From Microbispora hainanensis (GTDB lineage Bacteria; Actinomycetota; Actinomycetes; Streptosporangiales; Streptosporangiaceae), in NCBI RefSeq assembly GCF_036186745.1, contig NZ_CP108086.1, positions 5,642,001 to 5,706,000 of the forward strand: a DNA stretch of 64,000 bases. Direction: 5' to 3'. The notes under the pieces are model-generated. The model was given only the letters and a program-made list of their open reading frames with translations. It was not told the DNA's origin and made no database searches. Position 1 is the first letter of the stretch; every line of letters begins with the position of its first letter. Position numbers and translations under genes: made by a program. Positions 45,190 to 53,627 of this stretch are shown here, in pieces.

Positions 45190-46047
45190 ATGTTCGTGAA
45201 CATCAACGGCGCGCGGCTCAACGTCGAGGTCCTCGGCGAGGAGGGCGCACCCGTGCTGATCGCCCACCACGGCGGCGGGGGCATCGGCTCGCTGGCCGAG
45301 CCGAAGGCGACCTTCGGCCCGCTGTCCGACCTGTTCCGCGTCGTGGTGTTCGACGCCCGCGGCTGCGGCCTGAGCGAGGGCGTCCCGCCCTACTCGCACG
45401 CCCAGTGGGCCGCCGACGTCGACGCGCTGCGCGAGTGGGCCGGCGCCGAGTCGGTCGTGATCGCGGGCGGCTCCTACGGCGGATTCATCGCCATGGAGTA
45501 CGCGATCGCCTACCCGGACCGGGTGCGGGCGATGATCCTTCGAGACACCTCACCGGACCGGACCAACCTGGAGATCGCCCACGAGAACGCGCGCAAGCAG
45601 ACCCGGGTGGAGCTCGACTGGGAGAACTACGACCGCTACTGGAGCGGCGACATCCGCGACGACGACGACCTGAAGGCCCGCTGGGCCGAGCTGATCCCGC
45701 TGTACGACCACGAGTACGACCCGGTCAAGGCGGCCGCGCGCGTCGAGGCCTGCATCTACCGCCACGAGGCGCACAACTGGTGCTTCCAGCACAACGCGCC
45801 GATCTACGACGTCAAGCCGCAACTGCCGTCCGTGACCTGCCCCACCCTCGTCACCGTGGGCCGGTACGACTGGGTCACTCCCGTGTCGTCGTCGGAGACG
45901 ATCGCCTCCCTCATCCCGAACTCCAGGCTCGTCGTCTTCGAGAAGTCCGGGCACTCCCCGCAGATCGAGGAGGCGGAGCTCTTCCAGCAGGCGATGCGCG
46001 ACTTCCTCGCCGAGGCGCTGCCCGACCTCGGGACCGCGGCGCGATGA
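45190..46047 (+). CDS. Alpha/beta hydrolase, proline-iminopeptidase-like (S33 type)
   Basis: 285 residues. The oxyanion segment is HHGGGGIGS, the nucleophile elbow is IAGGSYGGFIAM (GxSxGG as in proline iminopeptidases), the acid is in VGRYDWVTP and the His in EKSGHSPQIEE. An inserted cap (DPVKAAARVEACIYRHEAHN) resembles S33 peptidases. ATG 45190 has an ideal AAGGAG. It may release an N-terminal residue or hydrolyse an ester/amide in the substrate. The next gene overlaps by 4 bases. Confidence 0.85.
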   Translation: MFVNINGARLNVEVLGEEGAPVLIAHHGGGGIGSLAEPKATFGPLSDLFRVVVFDARGCGLSEGVPPYSHAQWAADVDALREWAGAESVVIAGGSYGGFIAMEYAIAYPDRVRAMILRDTSPDRTNLEIAHENARKQTRVELDWENYDRYWSGDIRDDDDLKARWAELIPLYDHEYDPVKAAARVEACIYRHEAHNWCFQHNAPIYDVKPQLPSVTCPTLVTVGRYDWVTPVSSSETIASLIPNSRLVVFEKSGHSPQIEEAELFQQAMRDFLAEALPDLGTAAR

Positions 46048-46964
46048 TCGAGCGGCGCACGCTTTACGTCCCCGGCCCCGGCCCGGACGGGCTCGGCATC
46101 CCGTACTTCGACATCCGGGGCCGCGGCGACGGACCGCGGCTCACCGTGCTGTCCGGCGTGCACGGCGCCGAGTACGCCTCGATCGCGGCCGTCCGCGAGT
46201 TCGTGCGGAACCTCGACGCCGCCGCCGTCTCCGGGCGGATCGTCGTCGTGCCCGTGGTGAACGTGCCGGGATTCTGGGCCAGGGCGCCGTTCGTCGTCCC
46301 GGTGGACGGCGAGAACCTGAACCGGAGCTTCCCCGGCGACCCGGGCGGCTCGTTCACGCGGGTGCTCGCGCACCACGTCTTCACCGAGCTCGTCCTCGGC
46401 TCCGACTATCTCGTCGACATGCACGCGGGCGACCTGCCCGAGTCGCTGGAGCCGTTCACGATCTTCGAGGAGTCGCCGGTCGAGGCGGCCTCGCTGGAGC
46501 TCGCCCTGGCGTACGGCGCCGGGCACGTCGTCAGGCAGGCCGCGCGGGCGCGGACCGTGGCGGGCAGCACGTGCGCGGCCGCGGCGGACGCCGGCATCCC
46601 GGCGATCGTCGCGGAGTCGGGCCAGAACGGCCTGCTCGACCGGGCGGCGATCGACCGCCACCTGGCCGGGCTGACCAACATCGCCAGAACCGTCGGCGTG
46701 CTCGACGGTGAGCCGTGGCCGGTGCGCGAGGCCCGCCTGCACGAGGGATGGCACTGGCTGCGCACCGACCGGGAGGGCTGGTGGGAGCCCGCCGCGGCGG
46801 TGGGGGAGCAGGTGCCGGCCGGCGGGCTGCTGGGAACGATGAGCGACGTCTGGGGCGAGGTCTTCGCCGAGGTGCGGGCGCCCGAGGCGGGCACACCGTT
46901 GTTCCTGACGAGCAGCCCGGCGGTCTCGGCCGGCGGCCTGCTCATGGGCCTGGCCCGCGACTGA
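46044..46964 (+). CDS. Succinylglutamate desuccinylase/aspartoacylase-family zinc hydrolase
   Basis: 306 residues. The zinc site is VLSGVHGAEYAS (His and Glu) with a later His in YLVDMHAGDLPE; GENLNRSFPG is the substrate-carboxylate motif and VAESGQNG gives the catalytic Glu. Family members remove acyl groups from N-acyl aspartate or glutamate. With methylaspartate ammonia-lyase in the same locus, an N-acyl-(methyl)aspartate is a plausible substrate; this is inference. A C-terminal barrel-like domain (EQVPAGGLLGTMSDVWGEVF) is present. Confidence 0.87.
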   Translation: MIERRTLYVPGPGPDGLGIPYFDIRGRGDGPRLTVLSGVHGAEYASIAAVREFVRNLDAAAVSGRIVVVPVVNVPGFWARAPFVVPVDGENLNRSFPGDPGGSFTRVLAHHVFTELVLGSDYLVDMHAGDLPESLEPFTIFEESPVEAASLELALAYGAGHVVRQAARARTVAGSTCAAAADAGIPAIVAESGQNGLLDRAAIDRHLAGLTNIARTVGVLDGEPWPVREARLHEGWHWLRTDREGWWEPAAAVGEQVPAGGLLGTMSDVWGEVFAEVRAPEAGTPLFLTSSPAVSAGGLLMGLARD

Positions 46965-47038
46965 AGACCGGCTCGGCCGCTCCGGGTATGGCGAGGGCGG
47001 CACCGGCGTACCGACACCATCGACAAGGAGACCCCGAC

Positions 47039-47632
47039 GTGGACGAGAACGGAACCGCCTCAACCGCCTCCCCGGAGCCCCGGACGCCGTCAGTGAGCTG
47101 GGAGGGCCGCTACCTGGAGGACTTCGTCGTCGGCGACGTCTACCGGCACCCGCTCGGCCGTACGGTGACCGAAGTGGACAACGCGTGGCTCACCCTGCTG
47201 ACCCAGAACACCGCGGCCATCCACTTCGACCGGCACTACGCGGAGCGGACGCAGTGGGGCAGGCCGCTGGTCGACTCGACCTTCACCCTGGCCCTGGTCA
47301 CCGGGCAGAGCGTGCACGACGTGTCCATGAACGTCATGGCGAACCTGGGCTGGGACCGGGTGCGCCTGCCCAATCCCGTCTTCGAGGGCGACACGATCTA
47401 CTCCCAGTCGGAAGTGCTCTCGGTGCGCGAGTCGAAGTCCCGTCCCGACGTGGGCGTGGTGGAGGTGCGCACCATCGGGTTCAACCAGGACGGCGTGATC
47501 GTGATCAGCTTCGAGCGCACCCTCCTGGTCTACCGGCGGGGTCATGGTCCCGGCCGCGTCGCCGTCGAACCCCGGTGGGACGAGAGGTCTCTGAAGGCCG
47601 CCGGGCTCGACCCGCGTCCCGGCACACCATGA
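47039..47632 (+). CDS. MaoC-family hydratase, predicted mesaconyl-CoA hydratase
   Basis: 197 residues from GTG 47039, with AAGGAG at 47025-47030. It has the hot-dog hydratase pattern: YLEDFVVGDVYRHPLGRTVT, TEVDNAWLTLLTQNTAAIHF with the catalytic Asp/His-type residues, and RPLVDSTFTLALVTGQSV. MaoC proteins hydrate enoyl-CoAs such as mesaconyl-CoA and itaconyl-CoA. It is coupled by a 4-base overlap to the CitE-type lyase, the same order of chemistry as in itaconate degradation (Ich-Ccl) and in mesaconate/methylmalyl-CoA routes. Confidence 0.87.
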   Translation: MDENGTASTASPEPRTPSVSWEGRYLEDFVVGDVYRHPLGRTVTEVDNAWLTLLTQNTAAIHFDRHYAERTQWGRPLVDSTFTLALVTGQSVHDVSMNVMANLGWDRVRLPNPVFEGDTIYSQSEVLSVRESKSRPDVGVVEVRTIGFNQDGVIVISFERTLLVYRRGHGPGRVAVEPRWDERSLKAAGLDPRPGTP

Positions 47633-48465
47633 CCGGGGCGTACGGGACGACGGCGCGGACCCTGCTCTTCGTGCCCGGCACCCGGCCCGACCGCTTCGCG
47701 AAGGCCGCCGCCAGCGGCGCGGACGCGGTCGTCATCGACCTCGAGGACGCCGTCGCCCCGCTGGACAAGGCACGGGCGCGGGCGGCCGCCGCCGGCCACG
47801 TCTCCGTCCACCCGGCACTGGTCAGGGTCAACGGCATCGGCACGCCGTGGCACGCCGACGACCTGGCCGCGCTCGCCGGGGCCGAAGGGCTCGCCGGAGT
47901 CGTCCTCCCCAAGACCGAGGCGGCCGAGCACGTCGCGTCGGTGGCCGCCGCGCTCGGCCCCCGGGTGCCGGTCTTCGCGCTGCTCGAATCCGCCCGGGGC
48001 GTACGGGACGCGGATCTCATCGCACAGGCGCCGGGCGTGGCGCGGCTCCTGTTCGGCAACCTCGACTTCTGTCTCGACATGGGCATCCCCTCACGGGGCG
48101 GCGACGAGCAGGCGTTGCTGTTCGCGCGCAGCAAGGTCGTGCTCGCGGCCAGGGCCGCCGGGCTGCCCGGGCCCGTCGACGGGGTCGAGCCCGAGATCGA
48201 CGACGATGCGGCGGCCCTGGAGGCCGCCCGCCGGGCGGCGGCCATGGGATTCACCGGCAAGCTGTGTCTGCACCCGCGCCAGGTCGCCGTCGTCCGCGGC
48301 GCGTTCTCGCCCTCGGACGCGGAGCTGAACTGGGCCCGGCGCGTGCTCGACGCGGCGGCCGGGTCCGCGGGCGCCGCCGTACGGGTCGACGGAGAGATGA
48401 TCGACAGACCTCGTCTGGAGTTCGCCCGGCGCATCGTCGACTCCGCGGGTGAGAAGCCGGCGTGA
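47629..48465 (+). CDS. CitE-type acyl-CoA lyase, predicted citramalyl-CoA / methylmalyl-CoA lyase
   Basis: 278 residues of the HpcH/CitE barrel family: TLLFVPGTRPDRFAKAAASG, VVIDLEDAVAPLDK (metal Glu/Asp), LVRVNGIGT (substrate Arg), FALLESARGVRDA (Glu), and the C-terminal lid with catalytic Asp in GEMIDRPRLEFARRI. Such enzymes cleave citramalyl-CoA to acetyl-CoA and pyruvate, or 3-methylmalyl-CoA to propionyl-CoA and glyoxylate. It closes the proposed route from methylaspartate. Which isomer is used depends on the upstream hydratase. Confidence 0.88.
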   Translation: MTGAYGTTARTLLFVPGTRPDRFAKAAASGADAVVIDLEDAVAPLDKARARAAAAGHVSVHPALVRVNGIGTPWHADDLAALAGAEGLAGVVLPKTEAAEHVASVAAALGPRVPVFALLESARGVRDADLIAQAPGVARLLFGNLDFCLDMGIPSRGGDEQALLFARSKVVLAARAAGLPGPVDGVEPEIDDDAAALEAARRAAAMGFTGKLCLHPRQVAVVRGAFSPSDAELNWARRVLDAAAGSAGAAVRVDGEMIDRPRLEFARRIVDSAGEKPA

Positions 48466-48693
48466 AGCGCCCGGCCCGTCCTGCATCACGCGCGCAGCCC
48501 CGTCGCCGTCATGCGTCCTGCCACCATGGAACTGTAGAGACGCCTGCGAGGTCCCGGATGTGGCAGAACCGCCGGAAACACCGCGCGAATCACGGTTAGG
48601 GTGGTCCGCGCGGCTCATCTACATGTCTTCGGCTGCGTCCGCGGCTCACTCAGGGGCGGCGGCAGGAGGCGTCGGCCATGGTTCGAGGAGCGG

Positions 48694-49464
48694 CGTGTGA
48701 GCGGGTGGACGGAGCCGGACCACAGGTCGCCCGTGCGGCTGATCGCGCTGACCTTCGCCCTGTCCGTGCCCTTCTGGCTGGCCGGTGCCGTGGCCGGCCG
48801 CCTGTCGGAGACCCTGCCCGTGAGCGCGCTGATGGCGTGCTGCCCCTTGCTGGCGGCGATGCTGCTGGTCCGCCGTCATGAGCCACGCGGCGCCGTGAAG
48901 CGGCTGCTGCAGCGCGTCGTGGACTGGCGTGCCGCTCCCCGTCCCGGCCGCTGGCACGCACTCGCGATCGCGCTGCCGCTGGGCGTCATGGCCGGCTCGT
49001 ACGCCGTGATGGTCCTGCTGGGCCGGTCACTGCCCGGGCTGCGGGTTTCGCTGGTCGAGGTCCCGCTGCTGTTCGCCGTGTTCCTCGTCGCCGCCGCCTG
49101 CGAGGAGGCGGGATGGACGGCGTATGCCACCGATCCGCTGTCCACCCGCTGGGGCCCGCCGGTCACCGGCGTCATCCTGGGGGTGACATGGGCGGTCTGG
49201 CACATCGTCCCCTACGCGCAGGCCGGCCACGGCCCGCTGTGGATAGCGGGCCAGTGCCTGTACACGGTGGCGTTGCGGGTCGTCATCGTCTGGCTGTATC
49301 TGCACAGCACGAGCGTGCTCACCGCGGTCGTCTGCCATGCCGCCTCCAACGTCGGCTGGTCCCTCTTCCCCGGATCGCACTACGACCCGGTCGTCACCGG
49401 GGGCATCGCCATTGTGGTGGCCCTGCTGGTGGTGACCGCGTGGCCCAGGCCGTTCTCCCGGTGA
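48694..49464 (+). CDS. CPBP-family intramembrane metalloprotease-like protein
   Basis: 256 residues from GTG 48694, preceded by CGAGGAG. There are seven to eight hydrophobic segments. The CPBP motifs are present as AAACEEAGWTAYAT (EExxx pattern), TWAVWHIVP and TAVVCHAASNVGW. The first motif ends in Trp rather than the usual Arg, which may weaken protease activity. Families of this kind mature prenylated proteins or act in bacteriocin immunity. The stop codon lies inside the first unit of an 18-base tandem repeat. Confidence 0.8.
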   Translation, partial: RVSGWTEPDHRSPVRLIALTFALSVPFWLAGAVAGRLSETLPVSALMACCPLLAAMLLVRRHEPRGAVKRLLQRVVDWRAAPRPGRWHALAIALPLGVMAGSYAVMVLLGRSLPGLRVSLVEVPLLFAVFLVAAACEEAGWTAYATDPLSTRWGPPVTGVILGVTWAVWHIVPYAQAGHGPLWIAGQCLYTVALRVVIVWLYLHSTSVLTAVVCHAASNVGWSLFPGSHYDPVVTGGIAIVVALLVVTAWPRPFSR

Positions 49465-49525
49465 CATCGCTCTCGCCGGTGACATCGCTCTCGCCGGTGA
49501 CATCGCTCTCGCGGGTGACATCGCG
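49458..49525. repeat. 18-bp tandem repeat (about 3.8 copies)
   Basis: Three identical units CCGGTGACATCGCTCTCG at 49458-49475, 49476-49493 and 49494-49511 are followed by a partial unit. The first unit contains the CPBP gene stop TGA. Copies are exact, pointing to recent slippage; there are no spacers, so it is not a CRISPR. Confidence 0.9.
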
Positions 49526-49593
49526 GGAGCGGGCTCTCACGACCGGGCCGTGCCGCGGTGTGGGCTCTCACGATCCGGTCGAGACCTGGGAGC

Positions 49594-49905
49594 TCAACGT
49601 CCATGGGCGGAGCAGGACGCGGCCACATGAGCGACCACCGGCTCGCAGTGAACGGCCCGGTACGCCTCACGAGCGGTCGCACGGATGTGTTCCGGGCAGG
49701 CGGAGGCGATGGGGCGGATGAACACGTAGACGTGCACCATGCCGTCGATCTCTACCAGGCGCACGTCGTCCACCACGTCGGTGAACACCTCGCGCAGGGT
49801 TTCCCGTATGGCACGCCGTGCGAGCGGACCCGTGGCCTCGTCACGGTCCCTTCCACCGTCCTGTCGCCGGGGGATCGGACGGAGTTCTGTTCTCGCGATC
49901 GTCAT
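49594..49905 (-). CDS. Small hypothetical protein, 103 aa
   Basis: The frame starts at ATG 49905 and ends at 49594. The product has a charged N terminus (RRQDGGRDRDEATG), a helix AIRETLREVFTDVVDDVRL, two strands VEIDGMVHVYVFIRP, and a helix CPEHIRATAREAYRAV. This alpha-beta-alpha pattern is coherent and codon use is normal, so it is probably real, but I do not recognise a family. It stands alone between a tandem repeat and the acyl-CoA synthetase gene. Confidence 0.5.
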   Translation of the reverse strand: MTIARTELRPIPRRQDGGRDRDEATGPLARRAIRETLREVFTDVVDDVRLVEIDGMVHVYVFIRPIASACPEHIRATAREAYRAVHCEPVVAHVAASCSAHGR

Positions 49906-50025
49906 GACTCAACCGTCCCGCCTACCCGCTCTGCGCGGGGAGGGGCGAAGGTCCCCGGTCCCCACGGCGGTCGTCGCTTCTGAGGGCAGGGCGTGCTCAG
50001 AAGCAGGCGACGGCACCGGAAGGGA

Positions 50026-52683
50026 TCAGCGGAGGCGGCGCCGGAAGGGTGAAGGGAGCGGCGGGGCGGCGGCGAGCCGCACCCGGCAGTCCACCGCCAC
50101 GGCCCCATCCGGTGTCACGATCACCGGGTTGAGATCGAGCTCCGCGACGTCGGGCAGATCGTCCATGAACCGGCCCACGCGGACGATCTGCTCCTCCAGG
50201 GCCGCCACGTCGGCCGCCGGCCGTCCGCGGTAGCCGTACAGGAGCGGCGCGCACCGCAGCTCCGCGATCATGCGGGCGGCCTCGGCCCTGTCGATCGGCG
50301 GCACGCGGAATGCGCGATCGGCCAGCAGCTCGGTCGCGACACCGCCGAGCCCAACCATGATCAGCGGCCCGAAGGTCTCGTGCGCGACGCCGCCTATGAT
50401 CATTTCGGTCCCTTCGCCTGCCATGGCCTGGACGATCGCGCCTGTCATCGCGGGGCCGAGGCGGTCGGCCATCTCCCGGTACGCCTGCCGGACCTCGTCG
50501 GGCGCCCGCAGGCCGATCCGCACACCACCCACGTCGGACTTGTGGACCAACCCGGGGCCGACGGCCTTGAGCACGGCGGGCAGACCGACGACCGACGCGG
50601 CCTCCGCCGCCCTCTCCGGCCCGTCGACCGGGACGGACTCGGCCGTGTGGATCGCGTACGCCGACAGGAGCCGGGCCGCCGTGCCCTCGTCCAGCCATCG
50701 TCCATGGGGATGAGCGGCGAGGTCCGCGGTGATGATCCGCCGCGCGGCCGCCGAGTCGATCCCGGGGAGGTCCTCGCGGGATGCCGGCGGCCGGGCGCGC
50801 CAGGCGGCGTGCGCGGCCGCCCGGGCGAGGGCGTGCACGGCCTGTTCGGGGAAGGCGTACGCGGGCACCCGGCCGTCGACGAGTTCGTCGTGCCCGGCGA
50901 GGCAGGCGAGCACGGGCTTCGCCGCGTTCCTCGTGACGGCCGCGATCGCTTCGCGCGTCGCGTCGAGGCCCGAGCCGAACGGCGGGGTGTAGACGGTCAG
51001 CACGGCGTCGACGCCCGGGTCGGCCAGGACCGTCGCGATCGCGAAGGCGATGTCCCCGGCGTCGGCTTCGGCCGTGAGGTCGACGGGGTTGCCGACGGCC
51101 GCCGCCGGCCGGAGCCGGGGGCGAAGCGCCTCCGCGGTGGCGGGGGACAACTCCGGCACGACCAGGCCGAGCCGTTCACAGGCGTCCGCCGTCATCGCCT
51201 GCGGGCCTCCGGAGTTGCCCACGATCGCCACCCGAGGGCCGTCCGGCAGCGGCTGGAAGGCCAGCAGCCGGGCGGTGTCGAGCAGATCCTGGACGCTGTC
51301 CTCCCTGATGACGCCGCAGGCGCGCAACAGCGCGTCCACGGCCACATCGGGCGTCGCCGCGGCGGCCGTGTGCGAGCGGACCGCCCGGCTGCCCGCGGCG
51401 CTGCGCCCGCTCTTCACCGCGATGATCGGTTTGCGGGCGCTGATCCTGCGGGCGATCCGGGCGAACCTTCGCGGATTGCCGAACGACTCCAGATAAAGGC
51501 CAATGACGCGGGTGGCCGGGTCGTCCTCCCAGTATTCGAGCAGGTCGTTGCCGCTGACGTCCGCCTTGTTCCCCACGGAGGCGAAGGAGGAGATGCCGAG
51601 GCCGAGCTGTCCGGCGCGTTCGATCATGGCCGCGGCCACCGCGCCCGACTGCGACATCACCCCCAGCGGACCCGGGGAAGGAGGTGTGGGCAGGAATCCG
51701 GCGTTCAGGCGCGCCGCCGTGTTCACCACACCGAGGCAGTTGGGCCCGACCAGCCGCATGCCCGCCTGCCGGCAGATCTCCAGCAGCTCCCGTTCGGCCT
51801 CGCGGTTTCCCACTTCGGCGAATCCGGACGTCAGCACGACCAGGGCACGTACCTCATGGCGGGCACACTCGCGGGCGATGCCGAGCACGGTGGGGGCCGG
51901 GGTGGCGATCACCGCGAGCTCCGCCGGCCCGGGCAGCGAGGCCATGTCCGGGTAGGCCGGCAGGCCGCACACTTCGGTGGCCCGCGGATTGACGGGATAG
52001 ATCGGGCCGGGGAAGCCTCCGTCGATCAGGTTGCGCAGCACGCGGTGCCCGACGCGGGCCTCGTGACGGCCGGCGCCGATCACGGCCACCGACTCCGGGG
52101 TGAACATGTGCGCGATGGAGTTGTGCTCCGCCTCGTGCGCCCGCGCCTCGATCTCGGCTACGAGCCGCTCGGTGGGGCGGGTGGCGATGCGGATCTCGAC
52201 CTGCCCGTCGTCGTATCGCGTCTCCACCGGCAGGCCGAGATCGTTCAGCACCCGCAGCATCGCCCGGTTCTGCGGCAGGACGGTGGCGACGAGTTCCTCG
52301 ATTCCCTCGTCCGCCGCGTCCAGCGCGAGGTGTTCGAGCAGCAGCGTGCCGAGCCCGCAGCCGTGCACCGCGTCGTCCAGCAGGATCCCCACCTCGGCCT
52401 CCGACCCGTCCGGATCGGCGATGTATTCCGCCACGCCGACCACGCGGCCGCCGACCAGAGCGACCAGGGCGTGCCCGTGGTAGCCGGGCCCGGTGATCCG
52501 GTCCATGTACGCATGGGCCGAGGCGGCGCCTCCGGTGAAGAACCTCATATACGCCGAACGCGGGGAAGACCTGGCGATCAGTTCGTGCAGGGCCTCCCGG
52601 TCGGCCGGCCGCAACGGGCGGATGCGCGCCACCCCGCCGTCACGCAGGAGGACGTCGCACGCTTCGCCGGCGGTTCGAACCAT
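50026..52683 (-). CDS. GNAT acetyltransferase fused to ADP-forming acyl-CoA synthetase
   Basis: 885 residues. Residues 1 to about 170 are a GNAT domain (RIRPLRPADREALHELIARSS; acetyl-CoA loop HGCGLGTLLLEHL). Residues from about 190 form the ADP-forming acetyl-CoA synthetase: CoA-binding domain (SVAVIGAGRHEARVGHRVL), ligase domain with phospho-His His438 (RSHTAAAATPDV), and an ATP-grasp domain from about 665 (VVGLPAVLKAVGPGLVHKSD, VELDLNPVIV region). This fusion is typical of Pat-type lysine acetyltransferases, in which the synthetase-like part may be regulatory; in actinobacteria the GNAT domain can be N-terminal, as here. A target such as an acyl-CoA synthetase is plausible. Confidence 0.9.
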   Translation of the reverse strand: MVRTAGEACDVLLRDGGVARIRPLRPADREALHELIARSSPRSAYMRFFTGGAASAHAYMDRITGPGYHGHALVALVGGRVVGVAEYIADPDGSEAEVGILLDDAVHGCGLGTLLLEHLALDAADEGIEELVATVLPQNRAMLRVLNDLGLPVETRYDDGQVEIRIATRPTERLVAEIEARAHEAEHNSIAHMFTPESVAVIGAGRHEARVGHRVLRNLIDGGFPGPIYPVNPRATEVCGLPAYPDMASLPGPAELAVIATPAPTVLGIARECARHEVRALVVLTSGFAEVGNREAERELLEICRQAGMRLVGPNCLGVVNTAARLNAGFLPTPPSPGPLGVMSQSGAVAAAMIERAGQLGLGISSFASVGNKADVSGNDLLEYWEDDPATRVIGLYLESFGNPRRFARIARRISARKPIIAVKSGRSAAGSRAVRSHTAAAATPDVAVDALLRACGVIREDSVQDLLDTARLLAFQPLPDGPRVAIVGNSGGPQAMTADACERLGLVVPELSPATAEALRPRLRPAAAVGNPVDLTAEADAGDIAFAIATVLADPGVDAVLTVYTPPFGSGLDATREAIAAVTRNAAKPVLACLAGHDELVDGRVPAYAFPEQAVHALARAAAHAAWRARPPASREDLPGIDSAAARRIITADLAAHPHGRWLDEGTAARLLSAYAIHTAESVPVDGPERAAEAASVVGLPAVLKAVGPGLVHKSDVGGVRIGLRAPDEVRQAYREMADRLGPAMTGAIVQAMAGEGTEMIIGGVAHETFGPLIMVGLGGVATELLADRAFRVPPIDRAEAARMIAELRCAPLLYGYRGRPAADVAALEEQIVRVGRFMDDLPDVAELDLNPVIVTPDGAVAVDCRVRLAAAPPLPSPFRRRLR

Positions 52684-53025
52684 GTCTCAAAGGTCCACGA
52701 CCGGGCGAGCACCCCCAAAGGGACTTCCTTCCCGTCTTGCCGGGACCCCGGTCCCGAACCCCGTCCAGCCGGCCCGTCCTTCGCGCGCCGAGGATCCGCA
52801 CGCTCGGCCTGCTGCGCCCGGGAAGCCGAGTGTGATCAGCCCGTACGCGGCCCGCGGCCTACGCGAAGGGCGGCCCAGCCGGATGGCTGGGCCGCCCTTG
52901 CGTTTCCGGGGATCGACCGGGTCAGCGGGAGACCGCCTGGAACCGATGACACCGTCCCGGAGATCGGCGTTCGTCGTCACCCATCCGGCGGGATCAGGCG
53001 CACGGGCTCTCGTTCATCGTGATGC
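52684..53025. other. Intergenic region with hairpin
   Basis: The 342-base gap lies between the GNAT/synthetase gene (start 52683) and the end of the Cys-rich gene (53026). Apart from the hairpin at 52866-52899 I see no coding signal; short frames through it lack ribosome sites. Confidence 0.5.
52866..52899 (-). terminator. Perfect 15-bp stem hairpin
   Basis: AAGGGCGGCCCAGCC and GGCTGGGCCGCCCTT form a perfect 15-base-pair stem around a GGAT loop. It lies about 130 bases downstream of the Cys-rich gene on the minus strand and before the next gene on that strand, a terminator position. No T-run follows on the minus strand. Confidence 0.75.
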
Positions 53026-53370
53026 TCAAGGCCGGTAGCGAAGGGCGGGAACGATGTCGTCGAAGGCCGTCGCGTCGCCCGCGCGCCAGGCCTTGGCCCC
53101 CCGCGCCAACCGTGCCTTGTCGGCGGTCCGGATGCCCCGCAGGAGACGGCGGTATCTTGCCTGGGCACGGCACATGCCGCAGCAACAGCAGCGGATCCCG
53201 GTCCAGCGGAACTCCCAGGTGCAGCGCGTACAGGAGGCGTCGAGATCCTCCTTGAGGCTGGCGGGCAGGTCGCAGGTGGACTCGGCGCGGTGGTCGTGGC
53301 AGGCCTCGCGGGTCAGATCGCCATGCCAGAGCCGGACGATGAGCGGGTCGGTCTTGTCGGTGCGGGACAT
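53026..53370 (-). CDS. Cys-rich small protein, possible zinc ribbon
   Basis: 114 residues from ATG 53370 (GGAGG about 11 bases upstream; an in-frame TTG three codons earlier is possible). The central part holds closely spaced cysteines: CHDHRAESTC, SCTRCTWEFRWTGI, then CCCCGMC, with neighbouring His residues, enough for one or two zinc sites. A basic helical tail follows (RAQARYRRLLRGIRTADKARLARG). I do not recognise a family. A 9-base inverted repeat lies 33-57 bases upstream of its start. It is adjacent to the repeat block and IS element. Confidence 0.6.
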   Translation of the reverse strand: MSRTDKTDPLIVRLWHGDLTREACHDHRAESTCDLPASLKEDLDASCTRCTWEFRWTGIRCCCCGMCRAQARYRRLLRGIRTADKARLARGAKAWRAGDATAFDDIVPALRYRP

Positions 53371-53402
53371 GTGGTGCAACGCCTCCGGATGCCGGTCGGC
53401 GC

Positions 53403-53427
53403 GCCGTACTCGAAAACGGAGTACGGC
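53403..53427. promoter_or_regulatory. 9-bp inverted repeat upstream of the Cys-rich gene
   Basis: GCCGTACTC (53403-53411) and GAGTACGGC (53419-53427) are perfect inverted arms around a 7-base GAAAACG centre. Arm length, spacing and position 33-57 bases upstream of the start suggest an operator, or a hairpin in the 5' leader. Confidence 0.6.
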
Positions 53428-53474
53428 TGACGCCGTTGGCCGGTGGCATCACGCGGTCTCCGCACGCACACCCC

Positions 53475-53530
53475 CTCACAAATCCAGGCTCACAAATCCA
53501 GGCTCACAAATCGAGGCTCACAAATCCAGG
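53475..53530. repeat. 14-bp tandem repeat (4 copies)
   Basis: Four units of CTCACAAATCCAGG run from 53475 to 53530; the third has one change (TCGAGG), and a partial fifth unit follows. There are no spacers. The repeat lies about 100 bases left of the IS element and is AT-richer than its surroundings. Confidence 0.9.
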
Positions 53531-53627
53531 CTCGCAGTGTTCAGCATGCATCAGCCCACCGACATTCCGTCGGGATCCAGGGGACGGCCCCCTGCGACAT
53601 GGTGTGGCCCGCCCGCCCGGACCGTTA

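Noticed and set aside
49458-49525. CRISPR array
   Set aside because: Units are 18 bases in direct contact with no spacers.
53475-53530. CRISPR array or origin iterons
   Set aside because: 14-base units without spacers; no replication gene or DnaA-like boxes nearby.
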